Assembly: GCF_010500245.1 (NCBI RefSeq)
Contig: NZ_JAAGOX010000011.1
Span: 642,639-706,638 of the forward strand
Origin: Ruegeria sp. PrR005
Lineage (GTDB): Bacteria; Pseudomonadota; Alphaproteobacteria; Rhodobacterales; Rhodobacteraceae
Length of the DNA: 64,000 nucleotides
Direction of reading: 5' to 3'
The notes under the pieces were generated by a model. The model saw only the letters and a program-made list of their open reading frames with translations, had not been told where the DNA came from and did not search any database. The translations under genes and the position numbers were made by a program. Below are positions 19,458-28,172 of the stretch, piece after piece. The first letter of the stretch is position 1. Each line of letters begins with the position of its first letter.

Positions 19458-20306
19458 ATGCAGAACCGCCGCACCCGACTGGCCGACTTGCCGCCCTGCA
19501 CCGACAGCCCGCTCAGCGCCGCGATCTCCAGCCGCGACCGCTCGGCGGTCAAAATGGCGACCGACGCGGTGCGCCACGGCGATTGCATGCTGGCCTATCA
19601 GCCCGTGATTCAGGCCCGCCCGCCGCACACCGTCGCCTTTTGGGAAGGCTTCATTCGCGTGCTTGACGAGACCGGCCGCCAGATCCCCGCGCGCGATTTC
19701 ATGCCCCAGGTCGAAAACACCGAGATCGGCCGCGAACTGGACCGCATCGCGCTCGACACCGGACTCCGCCTCCTGCGAGAGAAACAGGACATCCGCCTGT
19801 CGATCAACATGTCGGCCCGCTCCATCGGCTTTCAGTCCTGGATGCAGACCTTGGAGCAGCACCTGTCCCGCGACCCGTCGCTCGGCGAACGGCTGATCCT
19901 CGAGATCAACCAGACCTCGGCCATGGCGACACCGGAACTGGTGATCGACCTGATGGACCGGCTGCAACCGCGCGGCATCGCCTTTGCGCTGGACGATTTC
20001 GGCGACGGCCCCATCGACTTCAATGCCTTCCGCGACTTCTTCTTCGACGCGGTCAAGATCGACGGCCGTTTCGTGCGCGGGGTCAGCGGCGACGCCGGCA
20101 ACCAGGCCATCGTGCGCGCCCTCATCGCGCTGGCCCGCGAGTTCGAGATGCTGATCATCGCGGAATCGGTCGAGACAGAGGCCGACGCCGCCTTTCTCGT
20201 CGAAAACGGCGTGAACTGCCTCCAGGGCTATCTCTACGCAGCCCCCACGGTTACCCCGAAATGGGGCAAAAAGCGTGCAAATCCAACGCCCAAGGCCACC
20301 GCCTGA
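19458..20306 (+). CDS. EAL-domain protein, probable c-di-GMP phosphodiesterase
   Basis: This 282-residue stand-alone EAL domain has no GGDEF, PAS or membrane segment. The signature itself reads E63-G-F instead of EAL, but the other metal and catalytic positions are kept: N117 in INMS, E149 in LEIN, D179/D180 in LDDFGDG, K200 in VKIDG and E236 in IAESVET. It could hydrolyse c-di-GMP or act as a c-di-GMP-binding effector. The first ~30 residues are a polar, probably disordered lead. It is a single gene with a 227-bp upstream region in which I saw no clear element. Confidence 0.85.
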   Translation: MQNRRTRLADLPPCTDSPLSAAISSRDRSAVKMATDAVRHGDCMLAYQPVIQARPPHTVAFWEGFIRVLDETGRQIPARDFMPQVENTEIGRELDRIALDTGLRLLREKQDIRLSINMSARSIGFQSWMQTLEQHLSRDPSLGERLILEINQTSAMATPELVIDLMDRLQPRGIAFALDDFGDGPIDFNAFRDFFFDAVKIDGRFVRGVSGDAGNQAIVRALIALAREFEMLIIAESVETEADAAFLVENGVNCLQGYLYAAPTVTPKWGKKRANPTPKATA

Positions 20307-20351
20307 CAAACCCCCTCCGATCTCGCGCAGATGTGAGACAAGCTGTCCGTT

Positions 20352-20365
20352 GCTGCACATGCAGC
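20352..20365. promoter_or_regulatory. Palindromic box upstream of phaA, PhaR-like operator
   Basis: GCTGC-ACAT-GCAGC is a perfect 5+5 inverted repeat about 115 bases before the phaA start. It matches the CTGC-N(3-4)-GCAG pattern described for the PHB-sensing repressor PhaR in Rhodobacter and Paracoccus (recalled knowledge). The site is direct observation. The regulator assignment is inference. Confidence 0.5.
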
Positions 20366-20479
20366 GTTACGTTATGTCAAGGGCGCTTCATCGGGGAATA
20401 AGCTGCGCTCCAGAGTCGACATATGACTCGTTTGCCGTCAGATTTCCCACCAGACCATGACGGCAAAGGATCGGATCAC

Positions 20480-21655
20480 ATGACCAACATCGTAATTGCA
20501 TCGGCCGCCCGTACCGGCGTCGGCAGCTTTGGCGGATCTTTCGCAAACACCCCCGCCCATGACCTCGGCGCCGCAGTGCTCGAAGCGGTCGTGGCACGGG
20601 CCGGCATCGACAAGGCCGAGGTGAGCGAAACCATCCTCGGTCAGGTCCTGACCGCGGCCCAGGGCCAGAACCCCGCCCGCCAGGCCCATGTCAACGCGGG
20701 CCTGCCCAAGGAAAGCTCGGCCTGGGGCATCAACCAGGTCTGCGGCTCGGGCCTGCGCGCCGTGGCGCTGGGTGCCCAGCACATCCTGCTCGGCGACGCC
20801 GACATCGTCATCGCCGGTGGTCAGGAAAACATGACCCTCTCGCCCCATGCCGCGCATCTGCGCGCCGGTCACAAGATGGGCGACATGAAATACATCGACA
20901 CCATGATCCGCGACGGGCTGTGGGACGCGTTCAACGGCTATCACATGGGCCAGACCGCCGAGAATGTCGCCGAACAGTGGCAGATCAGCCGCGAGATGCA
21001 GGATGAATTCGCCGTCGCCTCGCAGAACAAGGCCGAAGCCGCGCAAAAGGCCGGCAAGTTCGCCGACGAGATCGTGCCCTTCGTGATCAAGACCCGCAAG
21101 GGCGACATCGTGATGGACAGTGACGAATACATCCGTCACGGCGCCACCATCGAGGCGATGCAGAAACTGCGCCCCGCCTTCACCAAGGACGGCAGCGTCA
21201 CCGCCGCCAATGCCAGCGGCCTGAACGACGGCGCCGCGGCCACCCTGCTGATGACCGCCGAGAACGCCGAAAAGCGCGGGATCGAGCCTCTGGCCCGCAT
21301 CGCCTCTTACGCCACCGCCGGGCTCGACCCGTCGATCATGGGCGTCGGCCCGATCCACGCCAGCCGCAAGGCGCTGGCCAAGGCCGGATGGAAGGTCGAG
21401 GATCTGGACCTGGTCGAGGCCAACGAAGCCTTTGCCGCCCAGGCCTGCGCGGTGAACAAGGACATGGGCTGGGATCCGGCCATCGTCAACGTGAACGGCG
21501 GCGCCATCGCCATCGGTCACCCGATCGGCGCCTCGGGCTGCCGCGTCCTGAACACCCTGCTCTTCGAGATGAAGCGCCGCAACGCCAAGAAGGGTCTCGC
21601 GACCCTCTGCATCGGTGGCGGCATGGGCGTCGCCCTCTGTGTGGAGCGTGACTGA
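20480..21655 (+). CDS. phaA: Acetyl-CoA C-acetyltransferase (beta-ketothiolase)
   Basis: This 391-residue thiolase condenses two acetyl-CoA to acetoacetyl-CoA, the first step of polyhydroxybutyrate synthesis. The nucleophile is C88 in NQVCGSG, and the second active-site set is H347 in GHPIGASG and C377 in CIGGGMG. An upstream in-frame ATG would add 19 non-conserved residues. The one giving [15 protein letters not shown], preceded by AAAGGA, is chosen. phaB follows after a terminator, so it may have its own promoter as well. Confidence 0.96.
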   Translation: MTNIVIASAARTGVGSFGGSFANTPAHDLGAAVLEAVVARAGIDKAEVSETILGQVLTAAQGQNPARQAHVNAGLPKESSAWGINQVCGSGLRAVALGAQHILLGDADIVIAGGQENMTLSPHAAHLRAGHKMGDMKYIDTMIRDGLWDAFNGYHMGQTAENVAEQWQISREMQDEFAVASQNKAEAAQKAGKFADEIVPFVIKTRKGDIVMDSDEYIRHGATIEAMQKLRPAFTKDGSVTAANASGLNDGAAATLLMTAENAEKRGIEPLARIASYATAGLDPSIMGVGPIHASRKALAKAGWKVEDLDLVEANEAFAAQACAVNKDMGWDPAIVNVNGGAIAIGHPIGASGCRVLNTLLFEMKRRNAKKGLATLCIGGGMGVALCVERD

Positions 21656-21679
21656 TCGCCCGAACCGGCCATAGGAACA

Positions 21680-21702
21680 GGGCGCCGTCAGGCGCCCTTT
21701 TT
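21680..21702 (+). terminator. Intrinsic terminator after phaA
   Basis: The stem GGGCGCC (21680-21686), loop GTCA and GGCGCCC (21691-21697) is followed at once by TTTTT. It is a textbook Rho-independent terminator 24 bases after the phaA stop. Confidence 0.88.
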
Positions 21703-21722
21703 CGTGGCATTCCAAGAACATG

Positions 21723-21758
21723 CTGCACCTGCGACAATATTGTTACTCTGCAATGCGG
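21723..21758. promoter_or_regulatory. Two imperfect PhaR-like boxes and a palindrome upstream of phaB
   Basis: CTGC-ACCT-GCGA (21723-21734) and CTGC-AAT-GCGG (21748-21758) each differ slightly from CTGC-N(3-4)-GCAG. Between them lies the perfect palindrome ACAATATTGT (21734-21743). The cluster is AT-richer than its surroundings and lies before phaB, suggesting separate control of phaB. The regulator is inferred. Confidence 0.35.
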
Positions 21759-21843
21759 AAATTCTCCGCGAAACAATGTTGCGCATTTCAACCCCGCAGC
21801 GTAACACCATTATCAAGCCAATTCAGATCTGGAGGATTCTTCA

Positions 21844-22566
21844 ATGGCACGTACAGCACTCGTCACCGGCGGTTCGCGCGGCATCGGCGCCGCGATTTCC
21901 AAGGCGCTCAAGGCCGAAGGCTACAATGTCGCCGCCACCTATGCCGGCAATGACGAAGCCGCAGCCGCCTTCACCGCCGAAACCGGCATCAAGACCTACA
22001 AGTGGAACGTCGCCAGCTACGAGGAAAGCGCCGCAGGCATCGCCAAGGTCGAGGCCGATCTGGGCCCGATCGACGTCGTGGTCGCCAACGCAGGCATCAC
22101 CAAGGACGCGCCCTTCCACAAGATGACCCCGGAACAGTGGCAGCAGGTGATCGACACCAACCTCACGGGCGTGTTCAACACCGTTCACCCGGTCTGGCCC
22201 GGCATGCGCGAGCGCAAGTTCGGCCGCGTCATCGTGATCTCGTCGGTCAACGGTCAGAAAGGCCAGTTCGCCCAGGTCAACTATGCCGCGACCAAGGCAG
22301 GCGACATCGGCATCGTCCGCTCCCTGGCCCAGGAAGGCGCCCGCGCCGGCATCACCGCCAACGCGGTCTGCCCCGGCTATATCGCAACCGAAATGGTCAT
22401 GGCGGTGCCGGAAAAGGTCCGCGAGTCGATCATCGCCCAGATCCCCGCAGGCCGCCTGGGCGAGCCCGAGGAAATCGCCCGCTGCGTGGTCTTCCTGGCC
22501 TCCGACGACGCCCAGTTCATCAACGGCTCGACCATCTCGGCCAACGGCGCCCAGTTCTTCGGCTAA
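21844..22566 (+). CDS. phaB: Acetoacetyl-CoA reductase
   Basis: This 240-residue short-chain dehydrogenase reduces acetoacetyl-CoA to (R)-3-hydroxybutyryl-CoA with NADPH. The nucleotide-binding motif is TGGSRGIG near the start, NAG lies in VANAGIT, and the catalytic Ser/Tyr/Lys appear in VISSVNGQKGQFAQVNYAATKAG. CPGYIATEMV is typical of PhaB. The ribosome site CTGGAGGA lies 9 bases before the ATG. Confidence 0.96.
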   Translation: MARTALVTGGSRGIGAAISKALKAEGYNVAATYAGNDEAAAAFTAETGIKTYKWNVASYEESAAGIAKVEADLGPIDVVVANAGITKDAPFHKMTPEQWQQVIDTNLTGVFNTVHPVWPGMRERKFGRVIVISSVNGQKGQFAQVNYAATKAGDIGIVRSLAQEGARAGITANAVCPGYIATEMVMAVPEKVRESIIAQIPAGRLGEPEEIARCVVFLASDDAQFINGSTISANGAQFFG

Positions 22567-22588
22567 ACGCCGGTCCAGCCGCAAGGAC

Positions 22589-22614
22589 AGGCCGCCCTCT
22601 GGGGCGGCCTTTTT
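22589..22614 (+). terminator. Intrinsic terminator after phaB
   Basis: GGCCGCCC (22590-22597), loop TCTG and GGGCGGCC (22602-22609) form a perfect stem followed by TTTTT. It ends the pha unit before the multi-GAF cyclase gene. Confidence 0.88.
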
Positions 22615-22687
22615 CGTTCAACCCGGGCGTATCGCTCGAAAAAATTAGGCGCAGGGACCATGACGGCCTTATCCTGAGGCATACCGC

Positions 22688-25600
22688 ATGACCGGAGCAC
22701 AGGATTTGGCCCTTCACCCGCCTCCAGACACATCGCCTGCCCTGGGCCGCGAAGAGGCGCTGCGCGGCATCCTCGATATCATCAGCACCTCGCGCGCCGA
22801 TACCGGGCCCGTGTTCGAACGGATCCTGGAAAACGCCTGCCAGCTTTGCGCGGCCCCCTTTGCCGGTCTCTACCTCGTCGACCCCTCCGCCACCCGCGCG
22901 GATCTGGTCGCCAGCCTGGGCGCCCGGCCCGAATATCTCGAACGGGCCCTGACCCGCTGGCCACTGGCCAACCCGGCCTCGATCCCAAGCGCGATCAATT
23001 CCGGCACCGTGGTTCAGATCCCCGACCTTGCCGATACCGACCTCTACCGCGCGGGCGACCAGCGCCGGGTCGAGGCGGTGGATATCGAAGGCATCCGCAC
23101 CTTTTTGGCTGTCCCCCTGATGCAGGGCACCCGCGCCATCGGCGCCATCGGCCTCTACCGGCGCGAGGTGACCCCCTTCACCCCCGACCAGATCGCGCTG
23201 GTGGAAACCTTCGCCACCCAGGCCGTCATCGCCATCGAGAACGTGCGCCAGTTCCAGGAAGTGCAGGAACGGTTGGAGCGGGAACAGGCCGTCAAGAATA
23301 TCCTGAGGGTGATCTCGGAATCGCCGGACGACGAACAACCCACGTTTGAGGCGATCCTCGACAGCGCCACACGGCTTTGCGGTACACCTTATGCCTCGCT
23401 GGTTCTTGGGCGCAAAGGCGATGCCGCACAAATGATGGTGGCGCACCGACATTCCACCCCCGAAACGGTGCAGCACTATGCTGACGGCAAGGTACCGATG
23501 GACCCGCGGGATTCCCTCGCGGCGCAGGCCATCCTCGAAGGCCGGACGATCCTCGTGCCCGACATGGCCGCAACCCAGCAATACAAGGAGGGGCATCCGC
23601 GCTTCAAGATGCTGGTGGACGACCAGGGCCTCAGGACCAACCTGTTCGTGCCATTGATCTCGCCCACCGGAGGGATCGGCTGTTTCATCCTGTGGAAAAA
23701 AGAGCCGGTGCCGTTTACCGAGGACCAGATCGCGCTGGTCGAAACCTTCGCCTCTCATGCCGTCATCGCCATCGAGAACGTGCGCCAGTTCCGCGAGGTG
23801 CAGGAAAGGCTGGAACGGGAAACCGCCCTGGCCGAAATCCTCAAGGTCATCAGCCAAAGCCGCGATGACGAATGGCCGGTCTTCGACGTCATCCTCAAAA
23901 GCGCCGCGCGCCTGTGCCATGCGCCCCTGGCGGATCTGGATATCGTCGACCCTGACGGTGCCCACCTGCGCGAGGTCGCGACCTTCGGCAATTCGAAACG
24001 CGTCATCCCGTCAGATCGCTGGGTCTGGCCGATGGATGCCCCCAACTATCACGTCGAGGCGGTCCGCACCGGCAAGGTCATCCATATCCACGATCTGCGC
24101 GAATCCGAGAACTACCGCTCCGGCAACCCGATGACGCTTGCCGCCGTGGATACCGAGAACATGCGTACTCTGCTGGCCGTGCCGCTGCGCTCGGGCGACC
24201 GGGGCATCGGCTGCCTGGTGCTGTTTCGGCAAGAGGTGCGCCCCTTTGCCCCGGACGAGATCGCGCTGGTCGAAACTTTCGCCGCCCAGGCGGTGATCGC
24301 CATCGAGAATGTCCGCCAGTTCCGCGAGGTCCAGACCCGGCTGGAGCGAGAGACCGCGACCCGCGACGTTCTTGAAGTCATCAGCCGATCGCGCGACGAC
24401 GATCAGCCCGTGTTCGACGTGATCCTGGACAAAGCCCTGAGCCTGTGCGACGCGCCCTTCGGGTTTCTGGTTCTGCCAAACCGGGATCGCACGCAACTTG
24501 AGATCAAGGCGTGGAGCGGAATGCACTCCGACATGATTGACTGGTTGCGCGAGAACCCGTTTCCGCTTGACCCGGAGCGGCTCGCCGTGGCCCGCGCCAT
24601 CAACGAGTGCAAGGCGCAGCATGTTCCGGATGCACAGGGGTCCGAAATGTACCGCGCCGGGGAAATGTACCGGCGCAAGATGGTCGACGAAGAAGGCTTT
24701 CGCAGCTTCATCTCCGTGCCCCTGGTCAGCAAAGGCATCGGCATTGGCGCCTTCACGCTCTACCGGCGGGAAAAGCGCCCGTTTTCCCCCGGTGAAATCG
24801 CCCTGGTCGAAACCTTCGCCGCCCAGGCGGTCATCGCCATCGAGAATGTCCGCCAGTTCCGCGAGGTCCAGACCCGTCTCGAACGGGAAACCACCACCAA
24901 GAACATCCTCAGCGTCATCTCGCAATCCCGCGACGACGAAACACCGGTCTTCGACGCCATACTCGACGGCGCGGCGCGGCTTTGTGATGCACCGCTGGCC
25001 TACATCCGCCTGATCACGCCGGATGCGGCCGCTCTGGAACTGGTCGCGTTCCACGGCACCTCCTTGGAATTCGTCGCGGTGATGAAGTCCAGCCCCCTAC
25101 CACTCGACCCGACACAGTCGGACACGGCGCGCGCGGTCACGGAAAGGACCGTCGTACATGTCGAGGACCTGGCCGCCGGCCCGCTCTACGCCGCAGGCCA
25201 GACCCTGCGCGTGCATGCTGTCGAGACCGAGGGGATGCGAACCCTGCTTGTGGTCCCGCTCACCAGCGGCGCGACGTGCCTCGGAACCATCTCGCTCTAT
25301 CGCCGCGAAGTGGCGCCGTTTTCCGATGACCAGATCGCCCTGGTTCAGGCCTTTGCCGCCCAGGCCGTCATCGCCATCGAGAATGTCCGCCAGTTCCGCG
25401 AAGTACAGCAGCGTTTGCGGCGCGAGCGCGCCTCGGCCGAAATTCTCGAAGTCATCAGCCAGAGCCGCGAGGACGAGAAACCGGTCTTCGAGGCGATCCT
25501 CGAAAACGCCTGTGCCCTGTGCAACGCGCCGCTCGCCGGGCTGATCCTGGGGACCCGGCAGGATGCGGCCCAGAGACTGGCCGCACACAGAGGCATGTTT

Positions 25601-27715
25601 CCCGCCGCGATCGAACTCTACGACACGGGCCGGATGCCGATGGATGCCAGCCTGTCCTACGCGGCAAGATCCATCATGGAAAACCGACTGATCTCGTTCG
25701 AGGACATGGGGCAAAGCGAGCTTTATCAGGCAAACAGCCCGGTTGTGCGCGCGATGGTGGACGAATCCGGTGTCCGCAGCGTTCTGTTCGTTCCCCTGAC
25801 CAGAGGCGGCGAGGGGATCGGAAACCTGACCCTGTTCCGGCGCGAGGTGAAACCTTTCGACCAATCGGAAATCGCGCTGGTCGAAACCTTCGCCGCCCAG
25901 GCTGTGATCGCCATCGAGAACGTCCGCCAGTTCCGCGAAGTGCAGGACAGGCTGGAGCGGGAAAAGGCCAGCGGCGAAATCCTCGGCGTCATCAGCCAGA
26001 GCCGCGCCGACGAGACCCCGGTATTCGACGCCATCCTGGCAAACGCCTGTCGGCTCTGCGATGCACCGCTCGCCTTCATGAGTATCGTGGACGACGAGGG
26101 CACGCATTTCCGCGTCCCCGCCCATCGCGGGGCCGGTCCTGAAATGGCGCGGGTCTGGAACACACAGGTCGAACCAATCCAAGGTTCGGTCCTCACCACC
26201 TCTCAAGCGATCACAGAGCGGCGCATCATCCAGATAGAGGATCTGTCGGCCCTGGACCTGCCTGACACCGCCGAAGGCCGCCGCGCGCAACTGGCAGAGC
26301 TGGAAAAGATCCGCTCGTATCTGGTGATCCCGCTGATCCGGGGCACGCGCGCAATCGGAACCATCAACCTCTACCGCCGCGAGATCCACCCGTTCACGCC
26401 TGACCAGATCGCCTTGGTCGAAACCTTCGCCGCGCAGGCGGTGATCGCCATCGAAAACGTGCGCCAGTTCCGCGAGGTGCAGGAGCGGCTGGAACGCGAA
26501 CGCGCCTCGGCCGAAATCCTCGAAATCATCAGCCAGAGCCGGGACGATGAAAGCCCGGTTTTCGAAGCGATCCTCAGTCGCGCCGCCCGCTTGTGCAGCG
26601 CAGTGGGGGCGACGCTGTTGCTGCTGAATGAAAACCGGCACCTGCTGAAACTGCGGGCTGAATGGAGCACGCTGGAAAACGACCTGGAAACCGACGAGGT
26701 GTTCCTGGATGTCGACGGAGAGTCGCTGGCGGCGGAAGCTGTCCGAACCGGCAAGTCCCGGGCCGTGGGCGATCTGACCAAAGAAGCAAGCTATACAAAA
26801 GGCGATACGCTGACCCGCCGTTTCGTGGACACAACCGGCATTCGCTCGATGCTGTCGGTTCCGTTGCTGTTCAACGGCGAGGCGGTGGGATGCATCGACC
26901 TGTTTCGCCACGAGGCCGCTTCGTTCCAGCACCGTGATATCGCCCTCGTCGAAACCTTCGCCGCCCAGGCCGTCATCGCCATCGAGAACGTGCGCCAGTT
27001 CAAGGCGCTCGAAGCGCTGAACGCCGAGTTGGAGACCCGGGTCGAGGATCAGGTGGGCGAGATCGAACGTATGGGCCGCCTGAAACGCTTCCTGCCCGCC
27101 GCCGTGGCCGACACCGTGGTCTCTTCGGGGTCAGAGAAGATGCTGTCCAGCCACCGCGCCCTGTTGGGGGTGCTGTTCTGCGACATTCGCGGCTTTACCG
27201 CCTTCTGCGAAACCGCCGAACCCGAAGAAACCATCGAGGTGCTGCAAACCTATCACCAGGAGATGGGTAAGCTGATCAACGCCCATGGCGCCGGGGTCGA
27301 TCACCGGATGGGCGACGGCATCATGGTGCTGTTCAACGATCCCCTCCCCTGCGACGATCCGGCGGGCGAGGCGGTAAGGCTGGCGCTGGCCATGCGCGAC
27401 CGCATGGCCGATCTCTGCCGCGGCTGGAAACGGCTGGGGCACCGGCTGGGCTTCGGCGTTGGTGTCGCTATGGGATATGCGACCGTCGGCATGGTCGGCT
27501 ACGAGGGGCGGTTCGACTACACCGCCTCGGGCACTGCCGTGAACCTCGCCGCCCGTCTCTGCGACGAGGCCGAGGACGGAGAGATCCTGCTCAGCCCCCG
27601 CGCCTCGATCGCGGTCGAGGATGACTACGCCGTCGAATCGAAGGGCGAAGTCACCCTCAAGGGCATTCGCGAACCGGTCGAGATCTTCCGCCTAAAGCGT
27701 ATCCAGTTTTCATAG
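22688..27715 (+). CDS. Giant adenylate/guanylate cyclase with eight tandem GAF domains
   Basis: This 1675-residue soluble protein has eight GAF sensor units ending at VRQF residues 189, 368, 545, 724, 903, 1082, 1261 and 1438, each 177-179 residues long. Every unit ends with a copy of ALVETFAAQAVIAIENVRQF, followed in units 1-7 by a linker helix such as REVQERLERE and VISQSRDDE. The last unit leads into a coiled coil (about 1439-1470) and a class III cyclase domain. Metal aspartates D1499 (FCDIRGF) and D1543 (RMGDG) and the N1619/R1623 pair in VNLAARLC are present. The usual substrate-selecting lysine is H1539 here, so ATP versus GTP specificity is open. It has no membrane segments. It probably integrates several small ligands or redox signals into a cyclic-nucleotide output. 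Confidence 0.9.
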   Translation: MTGAQDLALHPPPDTSPALGREEALRGILDIISTSRADTGPVFERILENACQLCAAPFAGLYLVDPSATRADLVASLGARPEYLERALTRWPLANPASIPSAINSGTVVQIPDLADTDLYRAGDQRRVEAVDIEGIRTFLAVPLMQGTRAIGAIGLYRREVTPFTPDQIALVETFATQAVIAIENVRQFQEVQERLEREQAVKNILRVISESPDDEQPTFEAILDSATRLCGTPYASLVLGRKGDAAQMMVAHRHSTPETVQHYADGKVPMDPRDSLAAQAILEGRTILVPDMAATQQYKEGHPRFKMLVDDQGLRTNLFVPLISPTGGIGCFILWKKEPVPFTEDQIALVETFASHAVIAIENVRQFREVQERLERETALAEILKVISQSRDDEWPVFDVILKSAARLCHAPLADLDIVDPDGAHLREVATFGNSKRVIPSDRWVWPMDAPNYHVEAVRTGKVIHIHDLRESENYRSGNPMTLAAVDTENMRTLLAVPLRSGDRGIGCLVLFRQEVRPFAPDEIALVETFAAQAVIAIENVRQFREVQTRLERETATRDVLEVISRSRDDDQPVFDVILDKALSLCDAPFGFLVLPNRDRTQLEIKAWSGMHSDMIDWLRENPFPLDPERLAVARAINECKAQHVPDAQGSEMYRAGEMYRRKMVDEEGFRSFISVPLVSKGIGIGAFTLYRREKRPFSPGEIALVETFAAQAVIAIENVRQFREVQTRLERETTTKNILSVISQSRDDETPVFDAILDGAARLCDAPLAYIRLITPDAAALELVAFHGTSLEFVAVMKSSPLPLDPTQSDTARAVTERTVVHVEDLAAGPLYAAGQTLRVHAVETEGMRTLLVVPLTSGATCLGTISLYRREVAPFSDDQIALVQAFAAQAVIAIENVRQFREVQQRLRRERASAEILEVISQSREDEKPVFEAILENACALCNAPLAGLILGTRQDAAQRLAAHRGMFPAAIELYDTGRMPMDASLSYAARSIMENRLISFEDMGQSELYQANSPVVRAMVDESGVRSVLFVPLTRGGEGIGNLTLFRREVKPFDQSEIALVETFAAQAVIAIENVRQFREVQDRLEREKASGEILGVISQSRADETPVFDAILANACRLCDAPLAFMSIVDDEGTHFRVPAHRGAGPEMARVWNTQVEPIQGSVLTTSQAITERRIIQIEDLSALDLPDTAEGRRAQLAELEKIRSYLVIPLIRGTRAIGTINLYRREIHPFTPDQIALVETFAAQAVIAIENVRQFREVQERLERERASAEILEIISQSRDDESPVFEAILSRAARLCSAVGATLLLLNENRHLLKLRAEWSTLENDLETDEVFLDVDGESLAAEAVRTGKSRAVGDLTKEASYTKGDTLTRRFVDTTGIRSMLSVPLLFNGEAVGCIDLFRHEAASFQHRDIALVETFAAQAVIAIENVRQFKALEALNAELETRVEDQVGEIERMGRLKRFLPAAVADTVVSSGSEKMLSSHRALLGVLFCDIRGFTAFCETAEPEETIEVLQTYHQEMGKLINAHGAGVDHRMGDGIMVLFNDPLPCDDPAGEAVRLALAMRDRMADLCRGWKRLGHRLGFGVGVAMGYATVGMVGYEGRFDYTASGTAVNLAARLCDEAEDGEILLSPRASIAVEDDYAVESKGEVTLKGIREPVEIFRLKRIQFS

Positions 27716-27824
27716 CATGAAACGTCATCGCTTTTCGCGTTCGAGCGAAGCGAGAGGCAGCGAACAAGCGATGCAGCATAAACTGGAAACGCTGTTGCAA
27801 GCGGCTGAGGCGCCTCTGCGCCCA

Positions 27825-27886
27825 GTACAAAACGGTCAATCGCCCGTTTGCAGCGGGTACAAAACGGTCATTTTCCGGTACAAAAC
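27825..27886. repeat. Short direct repeats GTACAAAAC(GGTCA)
   Basis: GTACAAAACGGTCA occurs at 27825-27838 and 27857-27870, and the shorter GTACAAAAC at 27878-27886. The third copy overlaps the A-tract that serves as U-tract of the minus-strand terminator. The role is unknown. Confidence 0.5.
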
Positions 27887-27922
27887 AGGATCGGGGCCAA
27901 CCCGGCAGGGTCGACCCCGATC
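27882..27922 (-). terminator. Intrinsic terminator of the 36-aa peptide gene
   Basis: On the minus strand GATCGGGG (27922-27915) pairs with CCCCGATC (27896-27889), with a smaller inner stem, and is followed by CTGTTTTG. It lies 27 bases past the small gene's stop, which supports that gene being real. Confidence 0.6.
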
Positions 27923-27948
27923 ATCCCGTAAGTCCGCGCGCGCAGCGG

Positions 27949-28059
27949 TCAGCGGGAACCGAACAGCCAGCTCCAGGCGTTCCTGATGGCGCGGGCGCGT
28001 TCCTTATGCGCGCGCTCCATGGCCCGGCGGGCAGCGGGGTTTGTCGTCATCTCGATCAT
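27949..28059 (-). CDS. 36-residue basic peptide divergent from LysR regulator
   Basis: The ATG at 28059 has AGGAG six bases upstream (AAAAGGAGCCCGAG). The product MIEMTTNPAARRAMERAHKE continues with a basic amphipathic helix and ends WSWLFGSR. The RAHKERARAIRNAW pattern resembles very short DUF1127-like roseobacter proteins found beside LysR genes (recalled knowledge). A plausible terminator follows. It is too short for confident assignment, but start, helix and terminator agree. Confidence 0.65.
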   Translation of the reverse strand: MIEMTTNPAARRAMERAHKERARAIRNAWSWLFGSR

Positions 28060-28082
28060 CTCGGGCTCCTTTTCATTGATTC

Positions 28083-28166
28083 AGTTTCTCTTGACTTGAC
28101 CCCAATATGACTCCAGAAAATCAAAGTCACAAACGAGAGTTTCTCTTTCTTCAGTCAAGATTTTCT
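28083..28166. promoter_or_regulatory. AT-rich divergent control region with repeats
   Basis: The 113-bp interval between the small peptide gene and the LysR gene is much AT-richer than the window. It holds a 10-bp direct repeat AGTTTCTCTT (28083-28092 and 28138-28147) and an 8-bp inverted repeat AGAAAATC/GATTTTCT (28115-28122 and 28159-28166). These are likely binding sites of the LysR protein. Confidence 0.45.
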
Positions 28167-28172
28167 TACTCC

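Noticed and set aside
23160..27010. Regularly spaced DNA repeats that could suggest a CRISPR array
   Set aside because: The repeats are 500 bp apart, in frame, and encode the same linker of a GAF array. No short spacers are present.
27717..27986. An 89-codon open frame after the giant cyclase
   Set aside because: It has no ribosome site, overlaps the repeats and a minus-strand terminator, and has an Arg/Ser-rich composition unlike a real protein.
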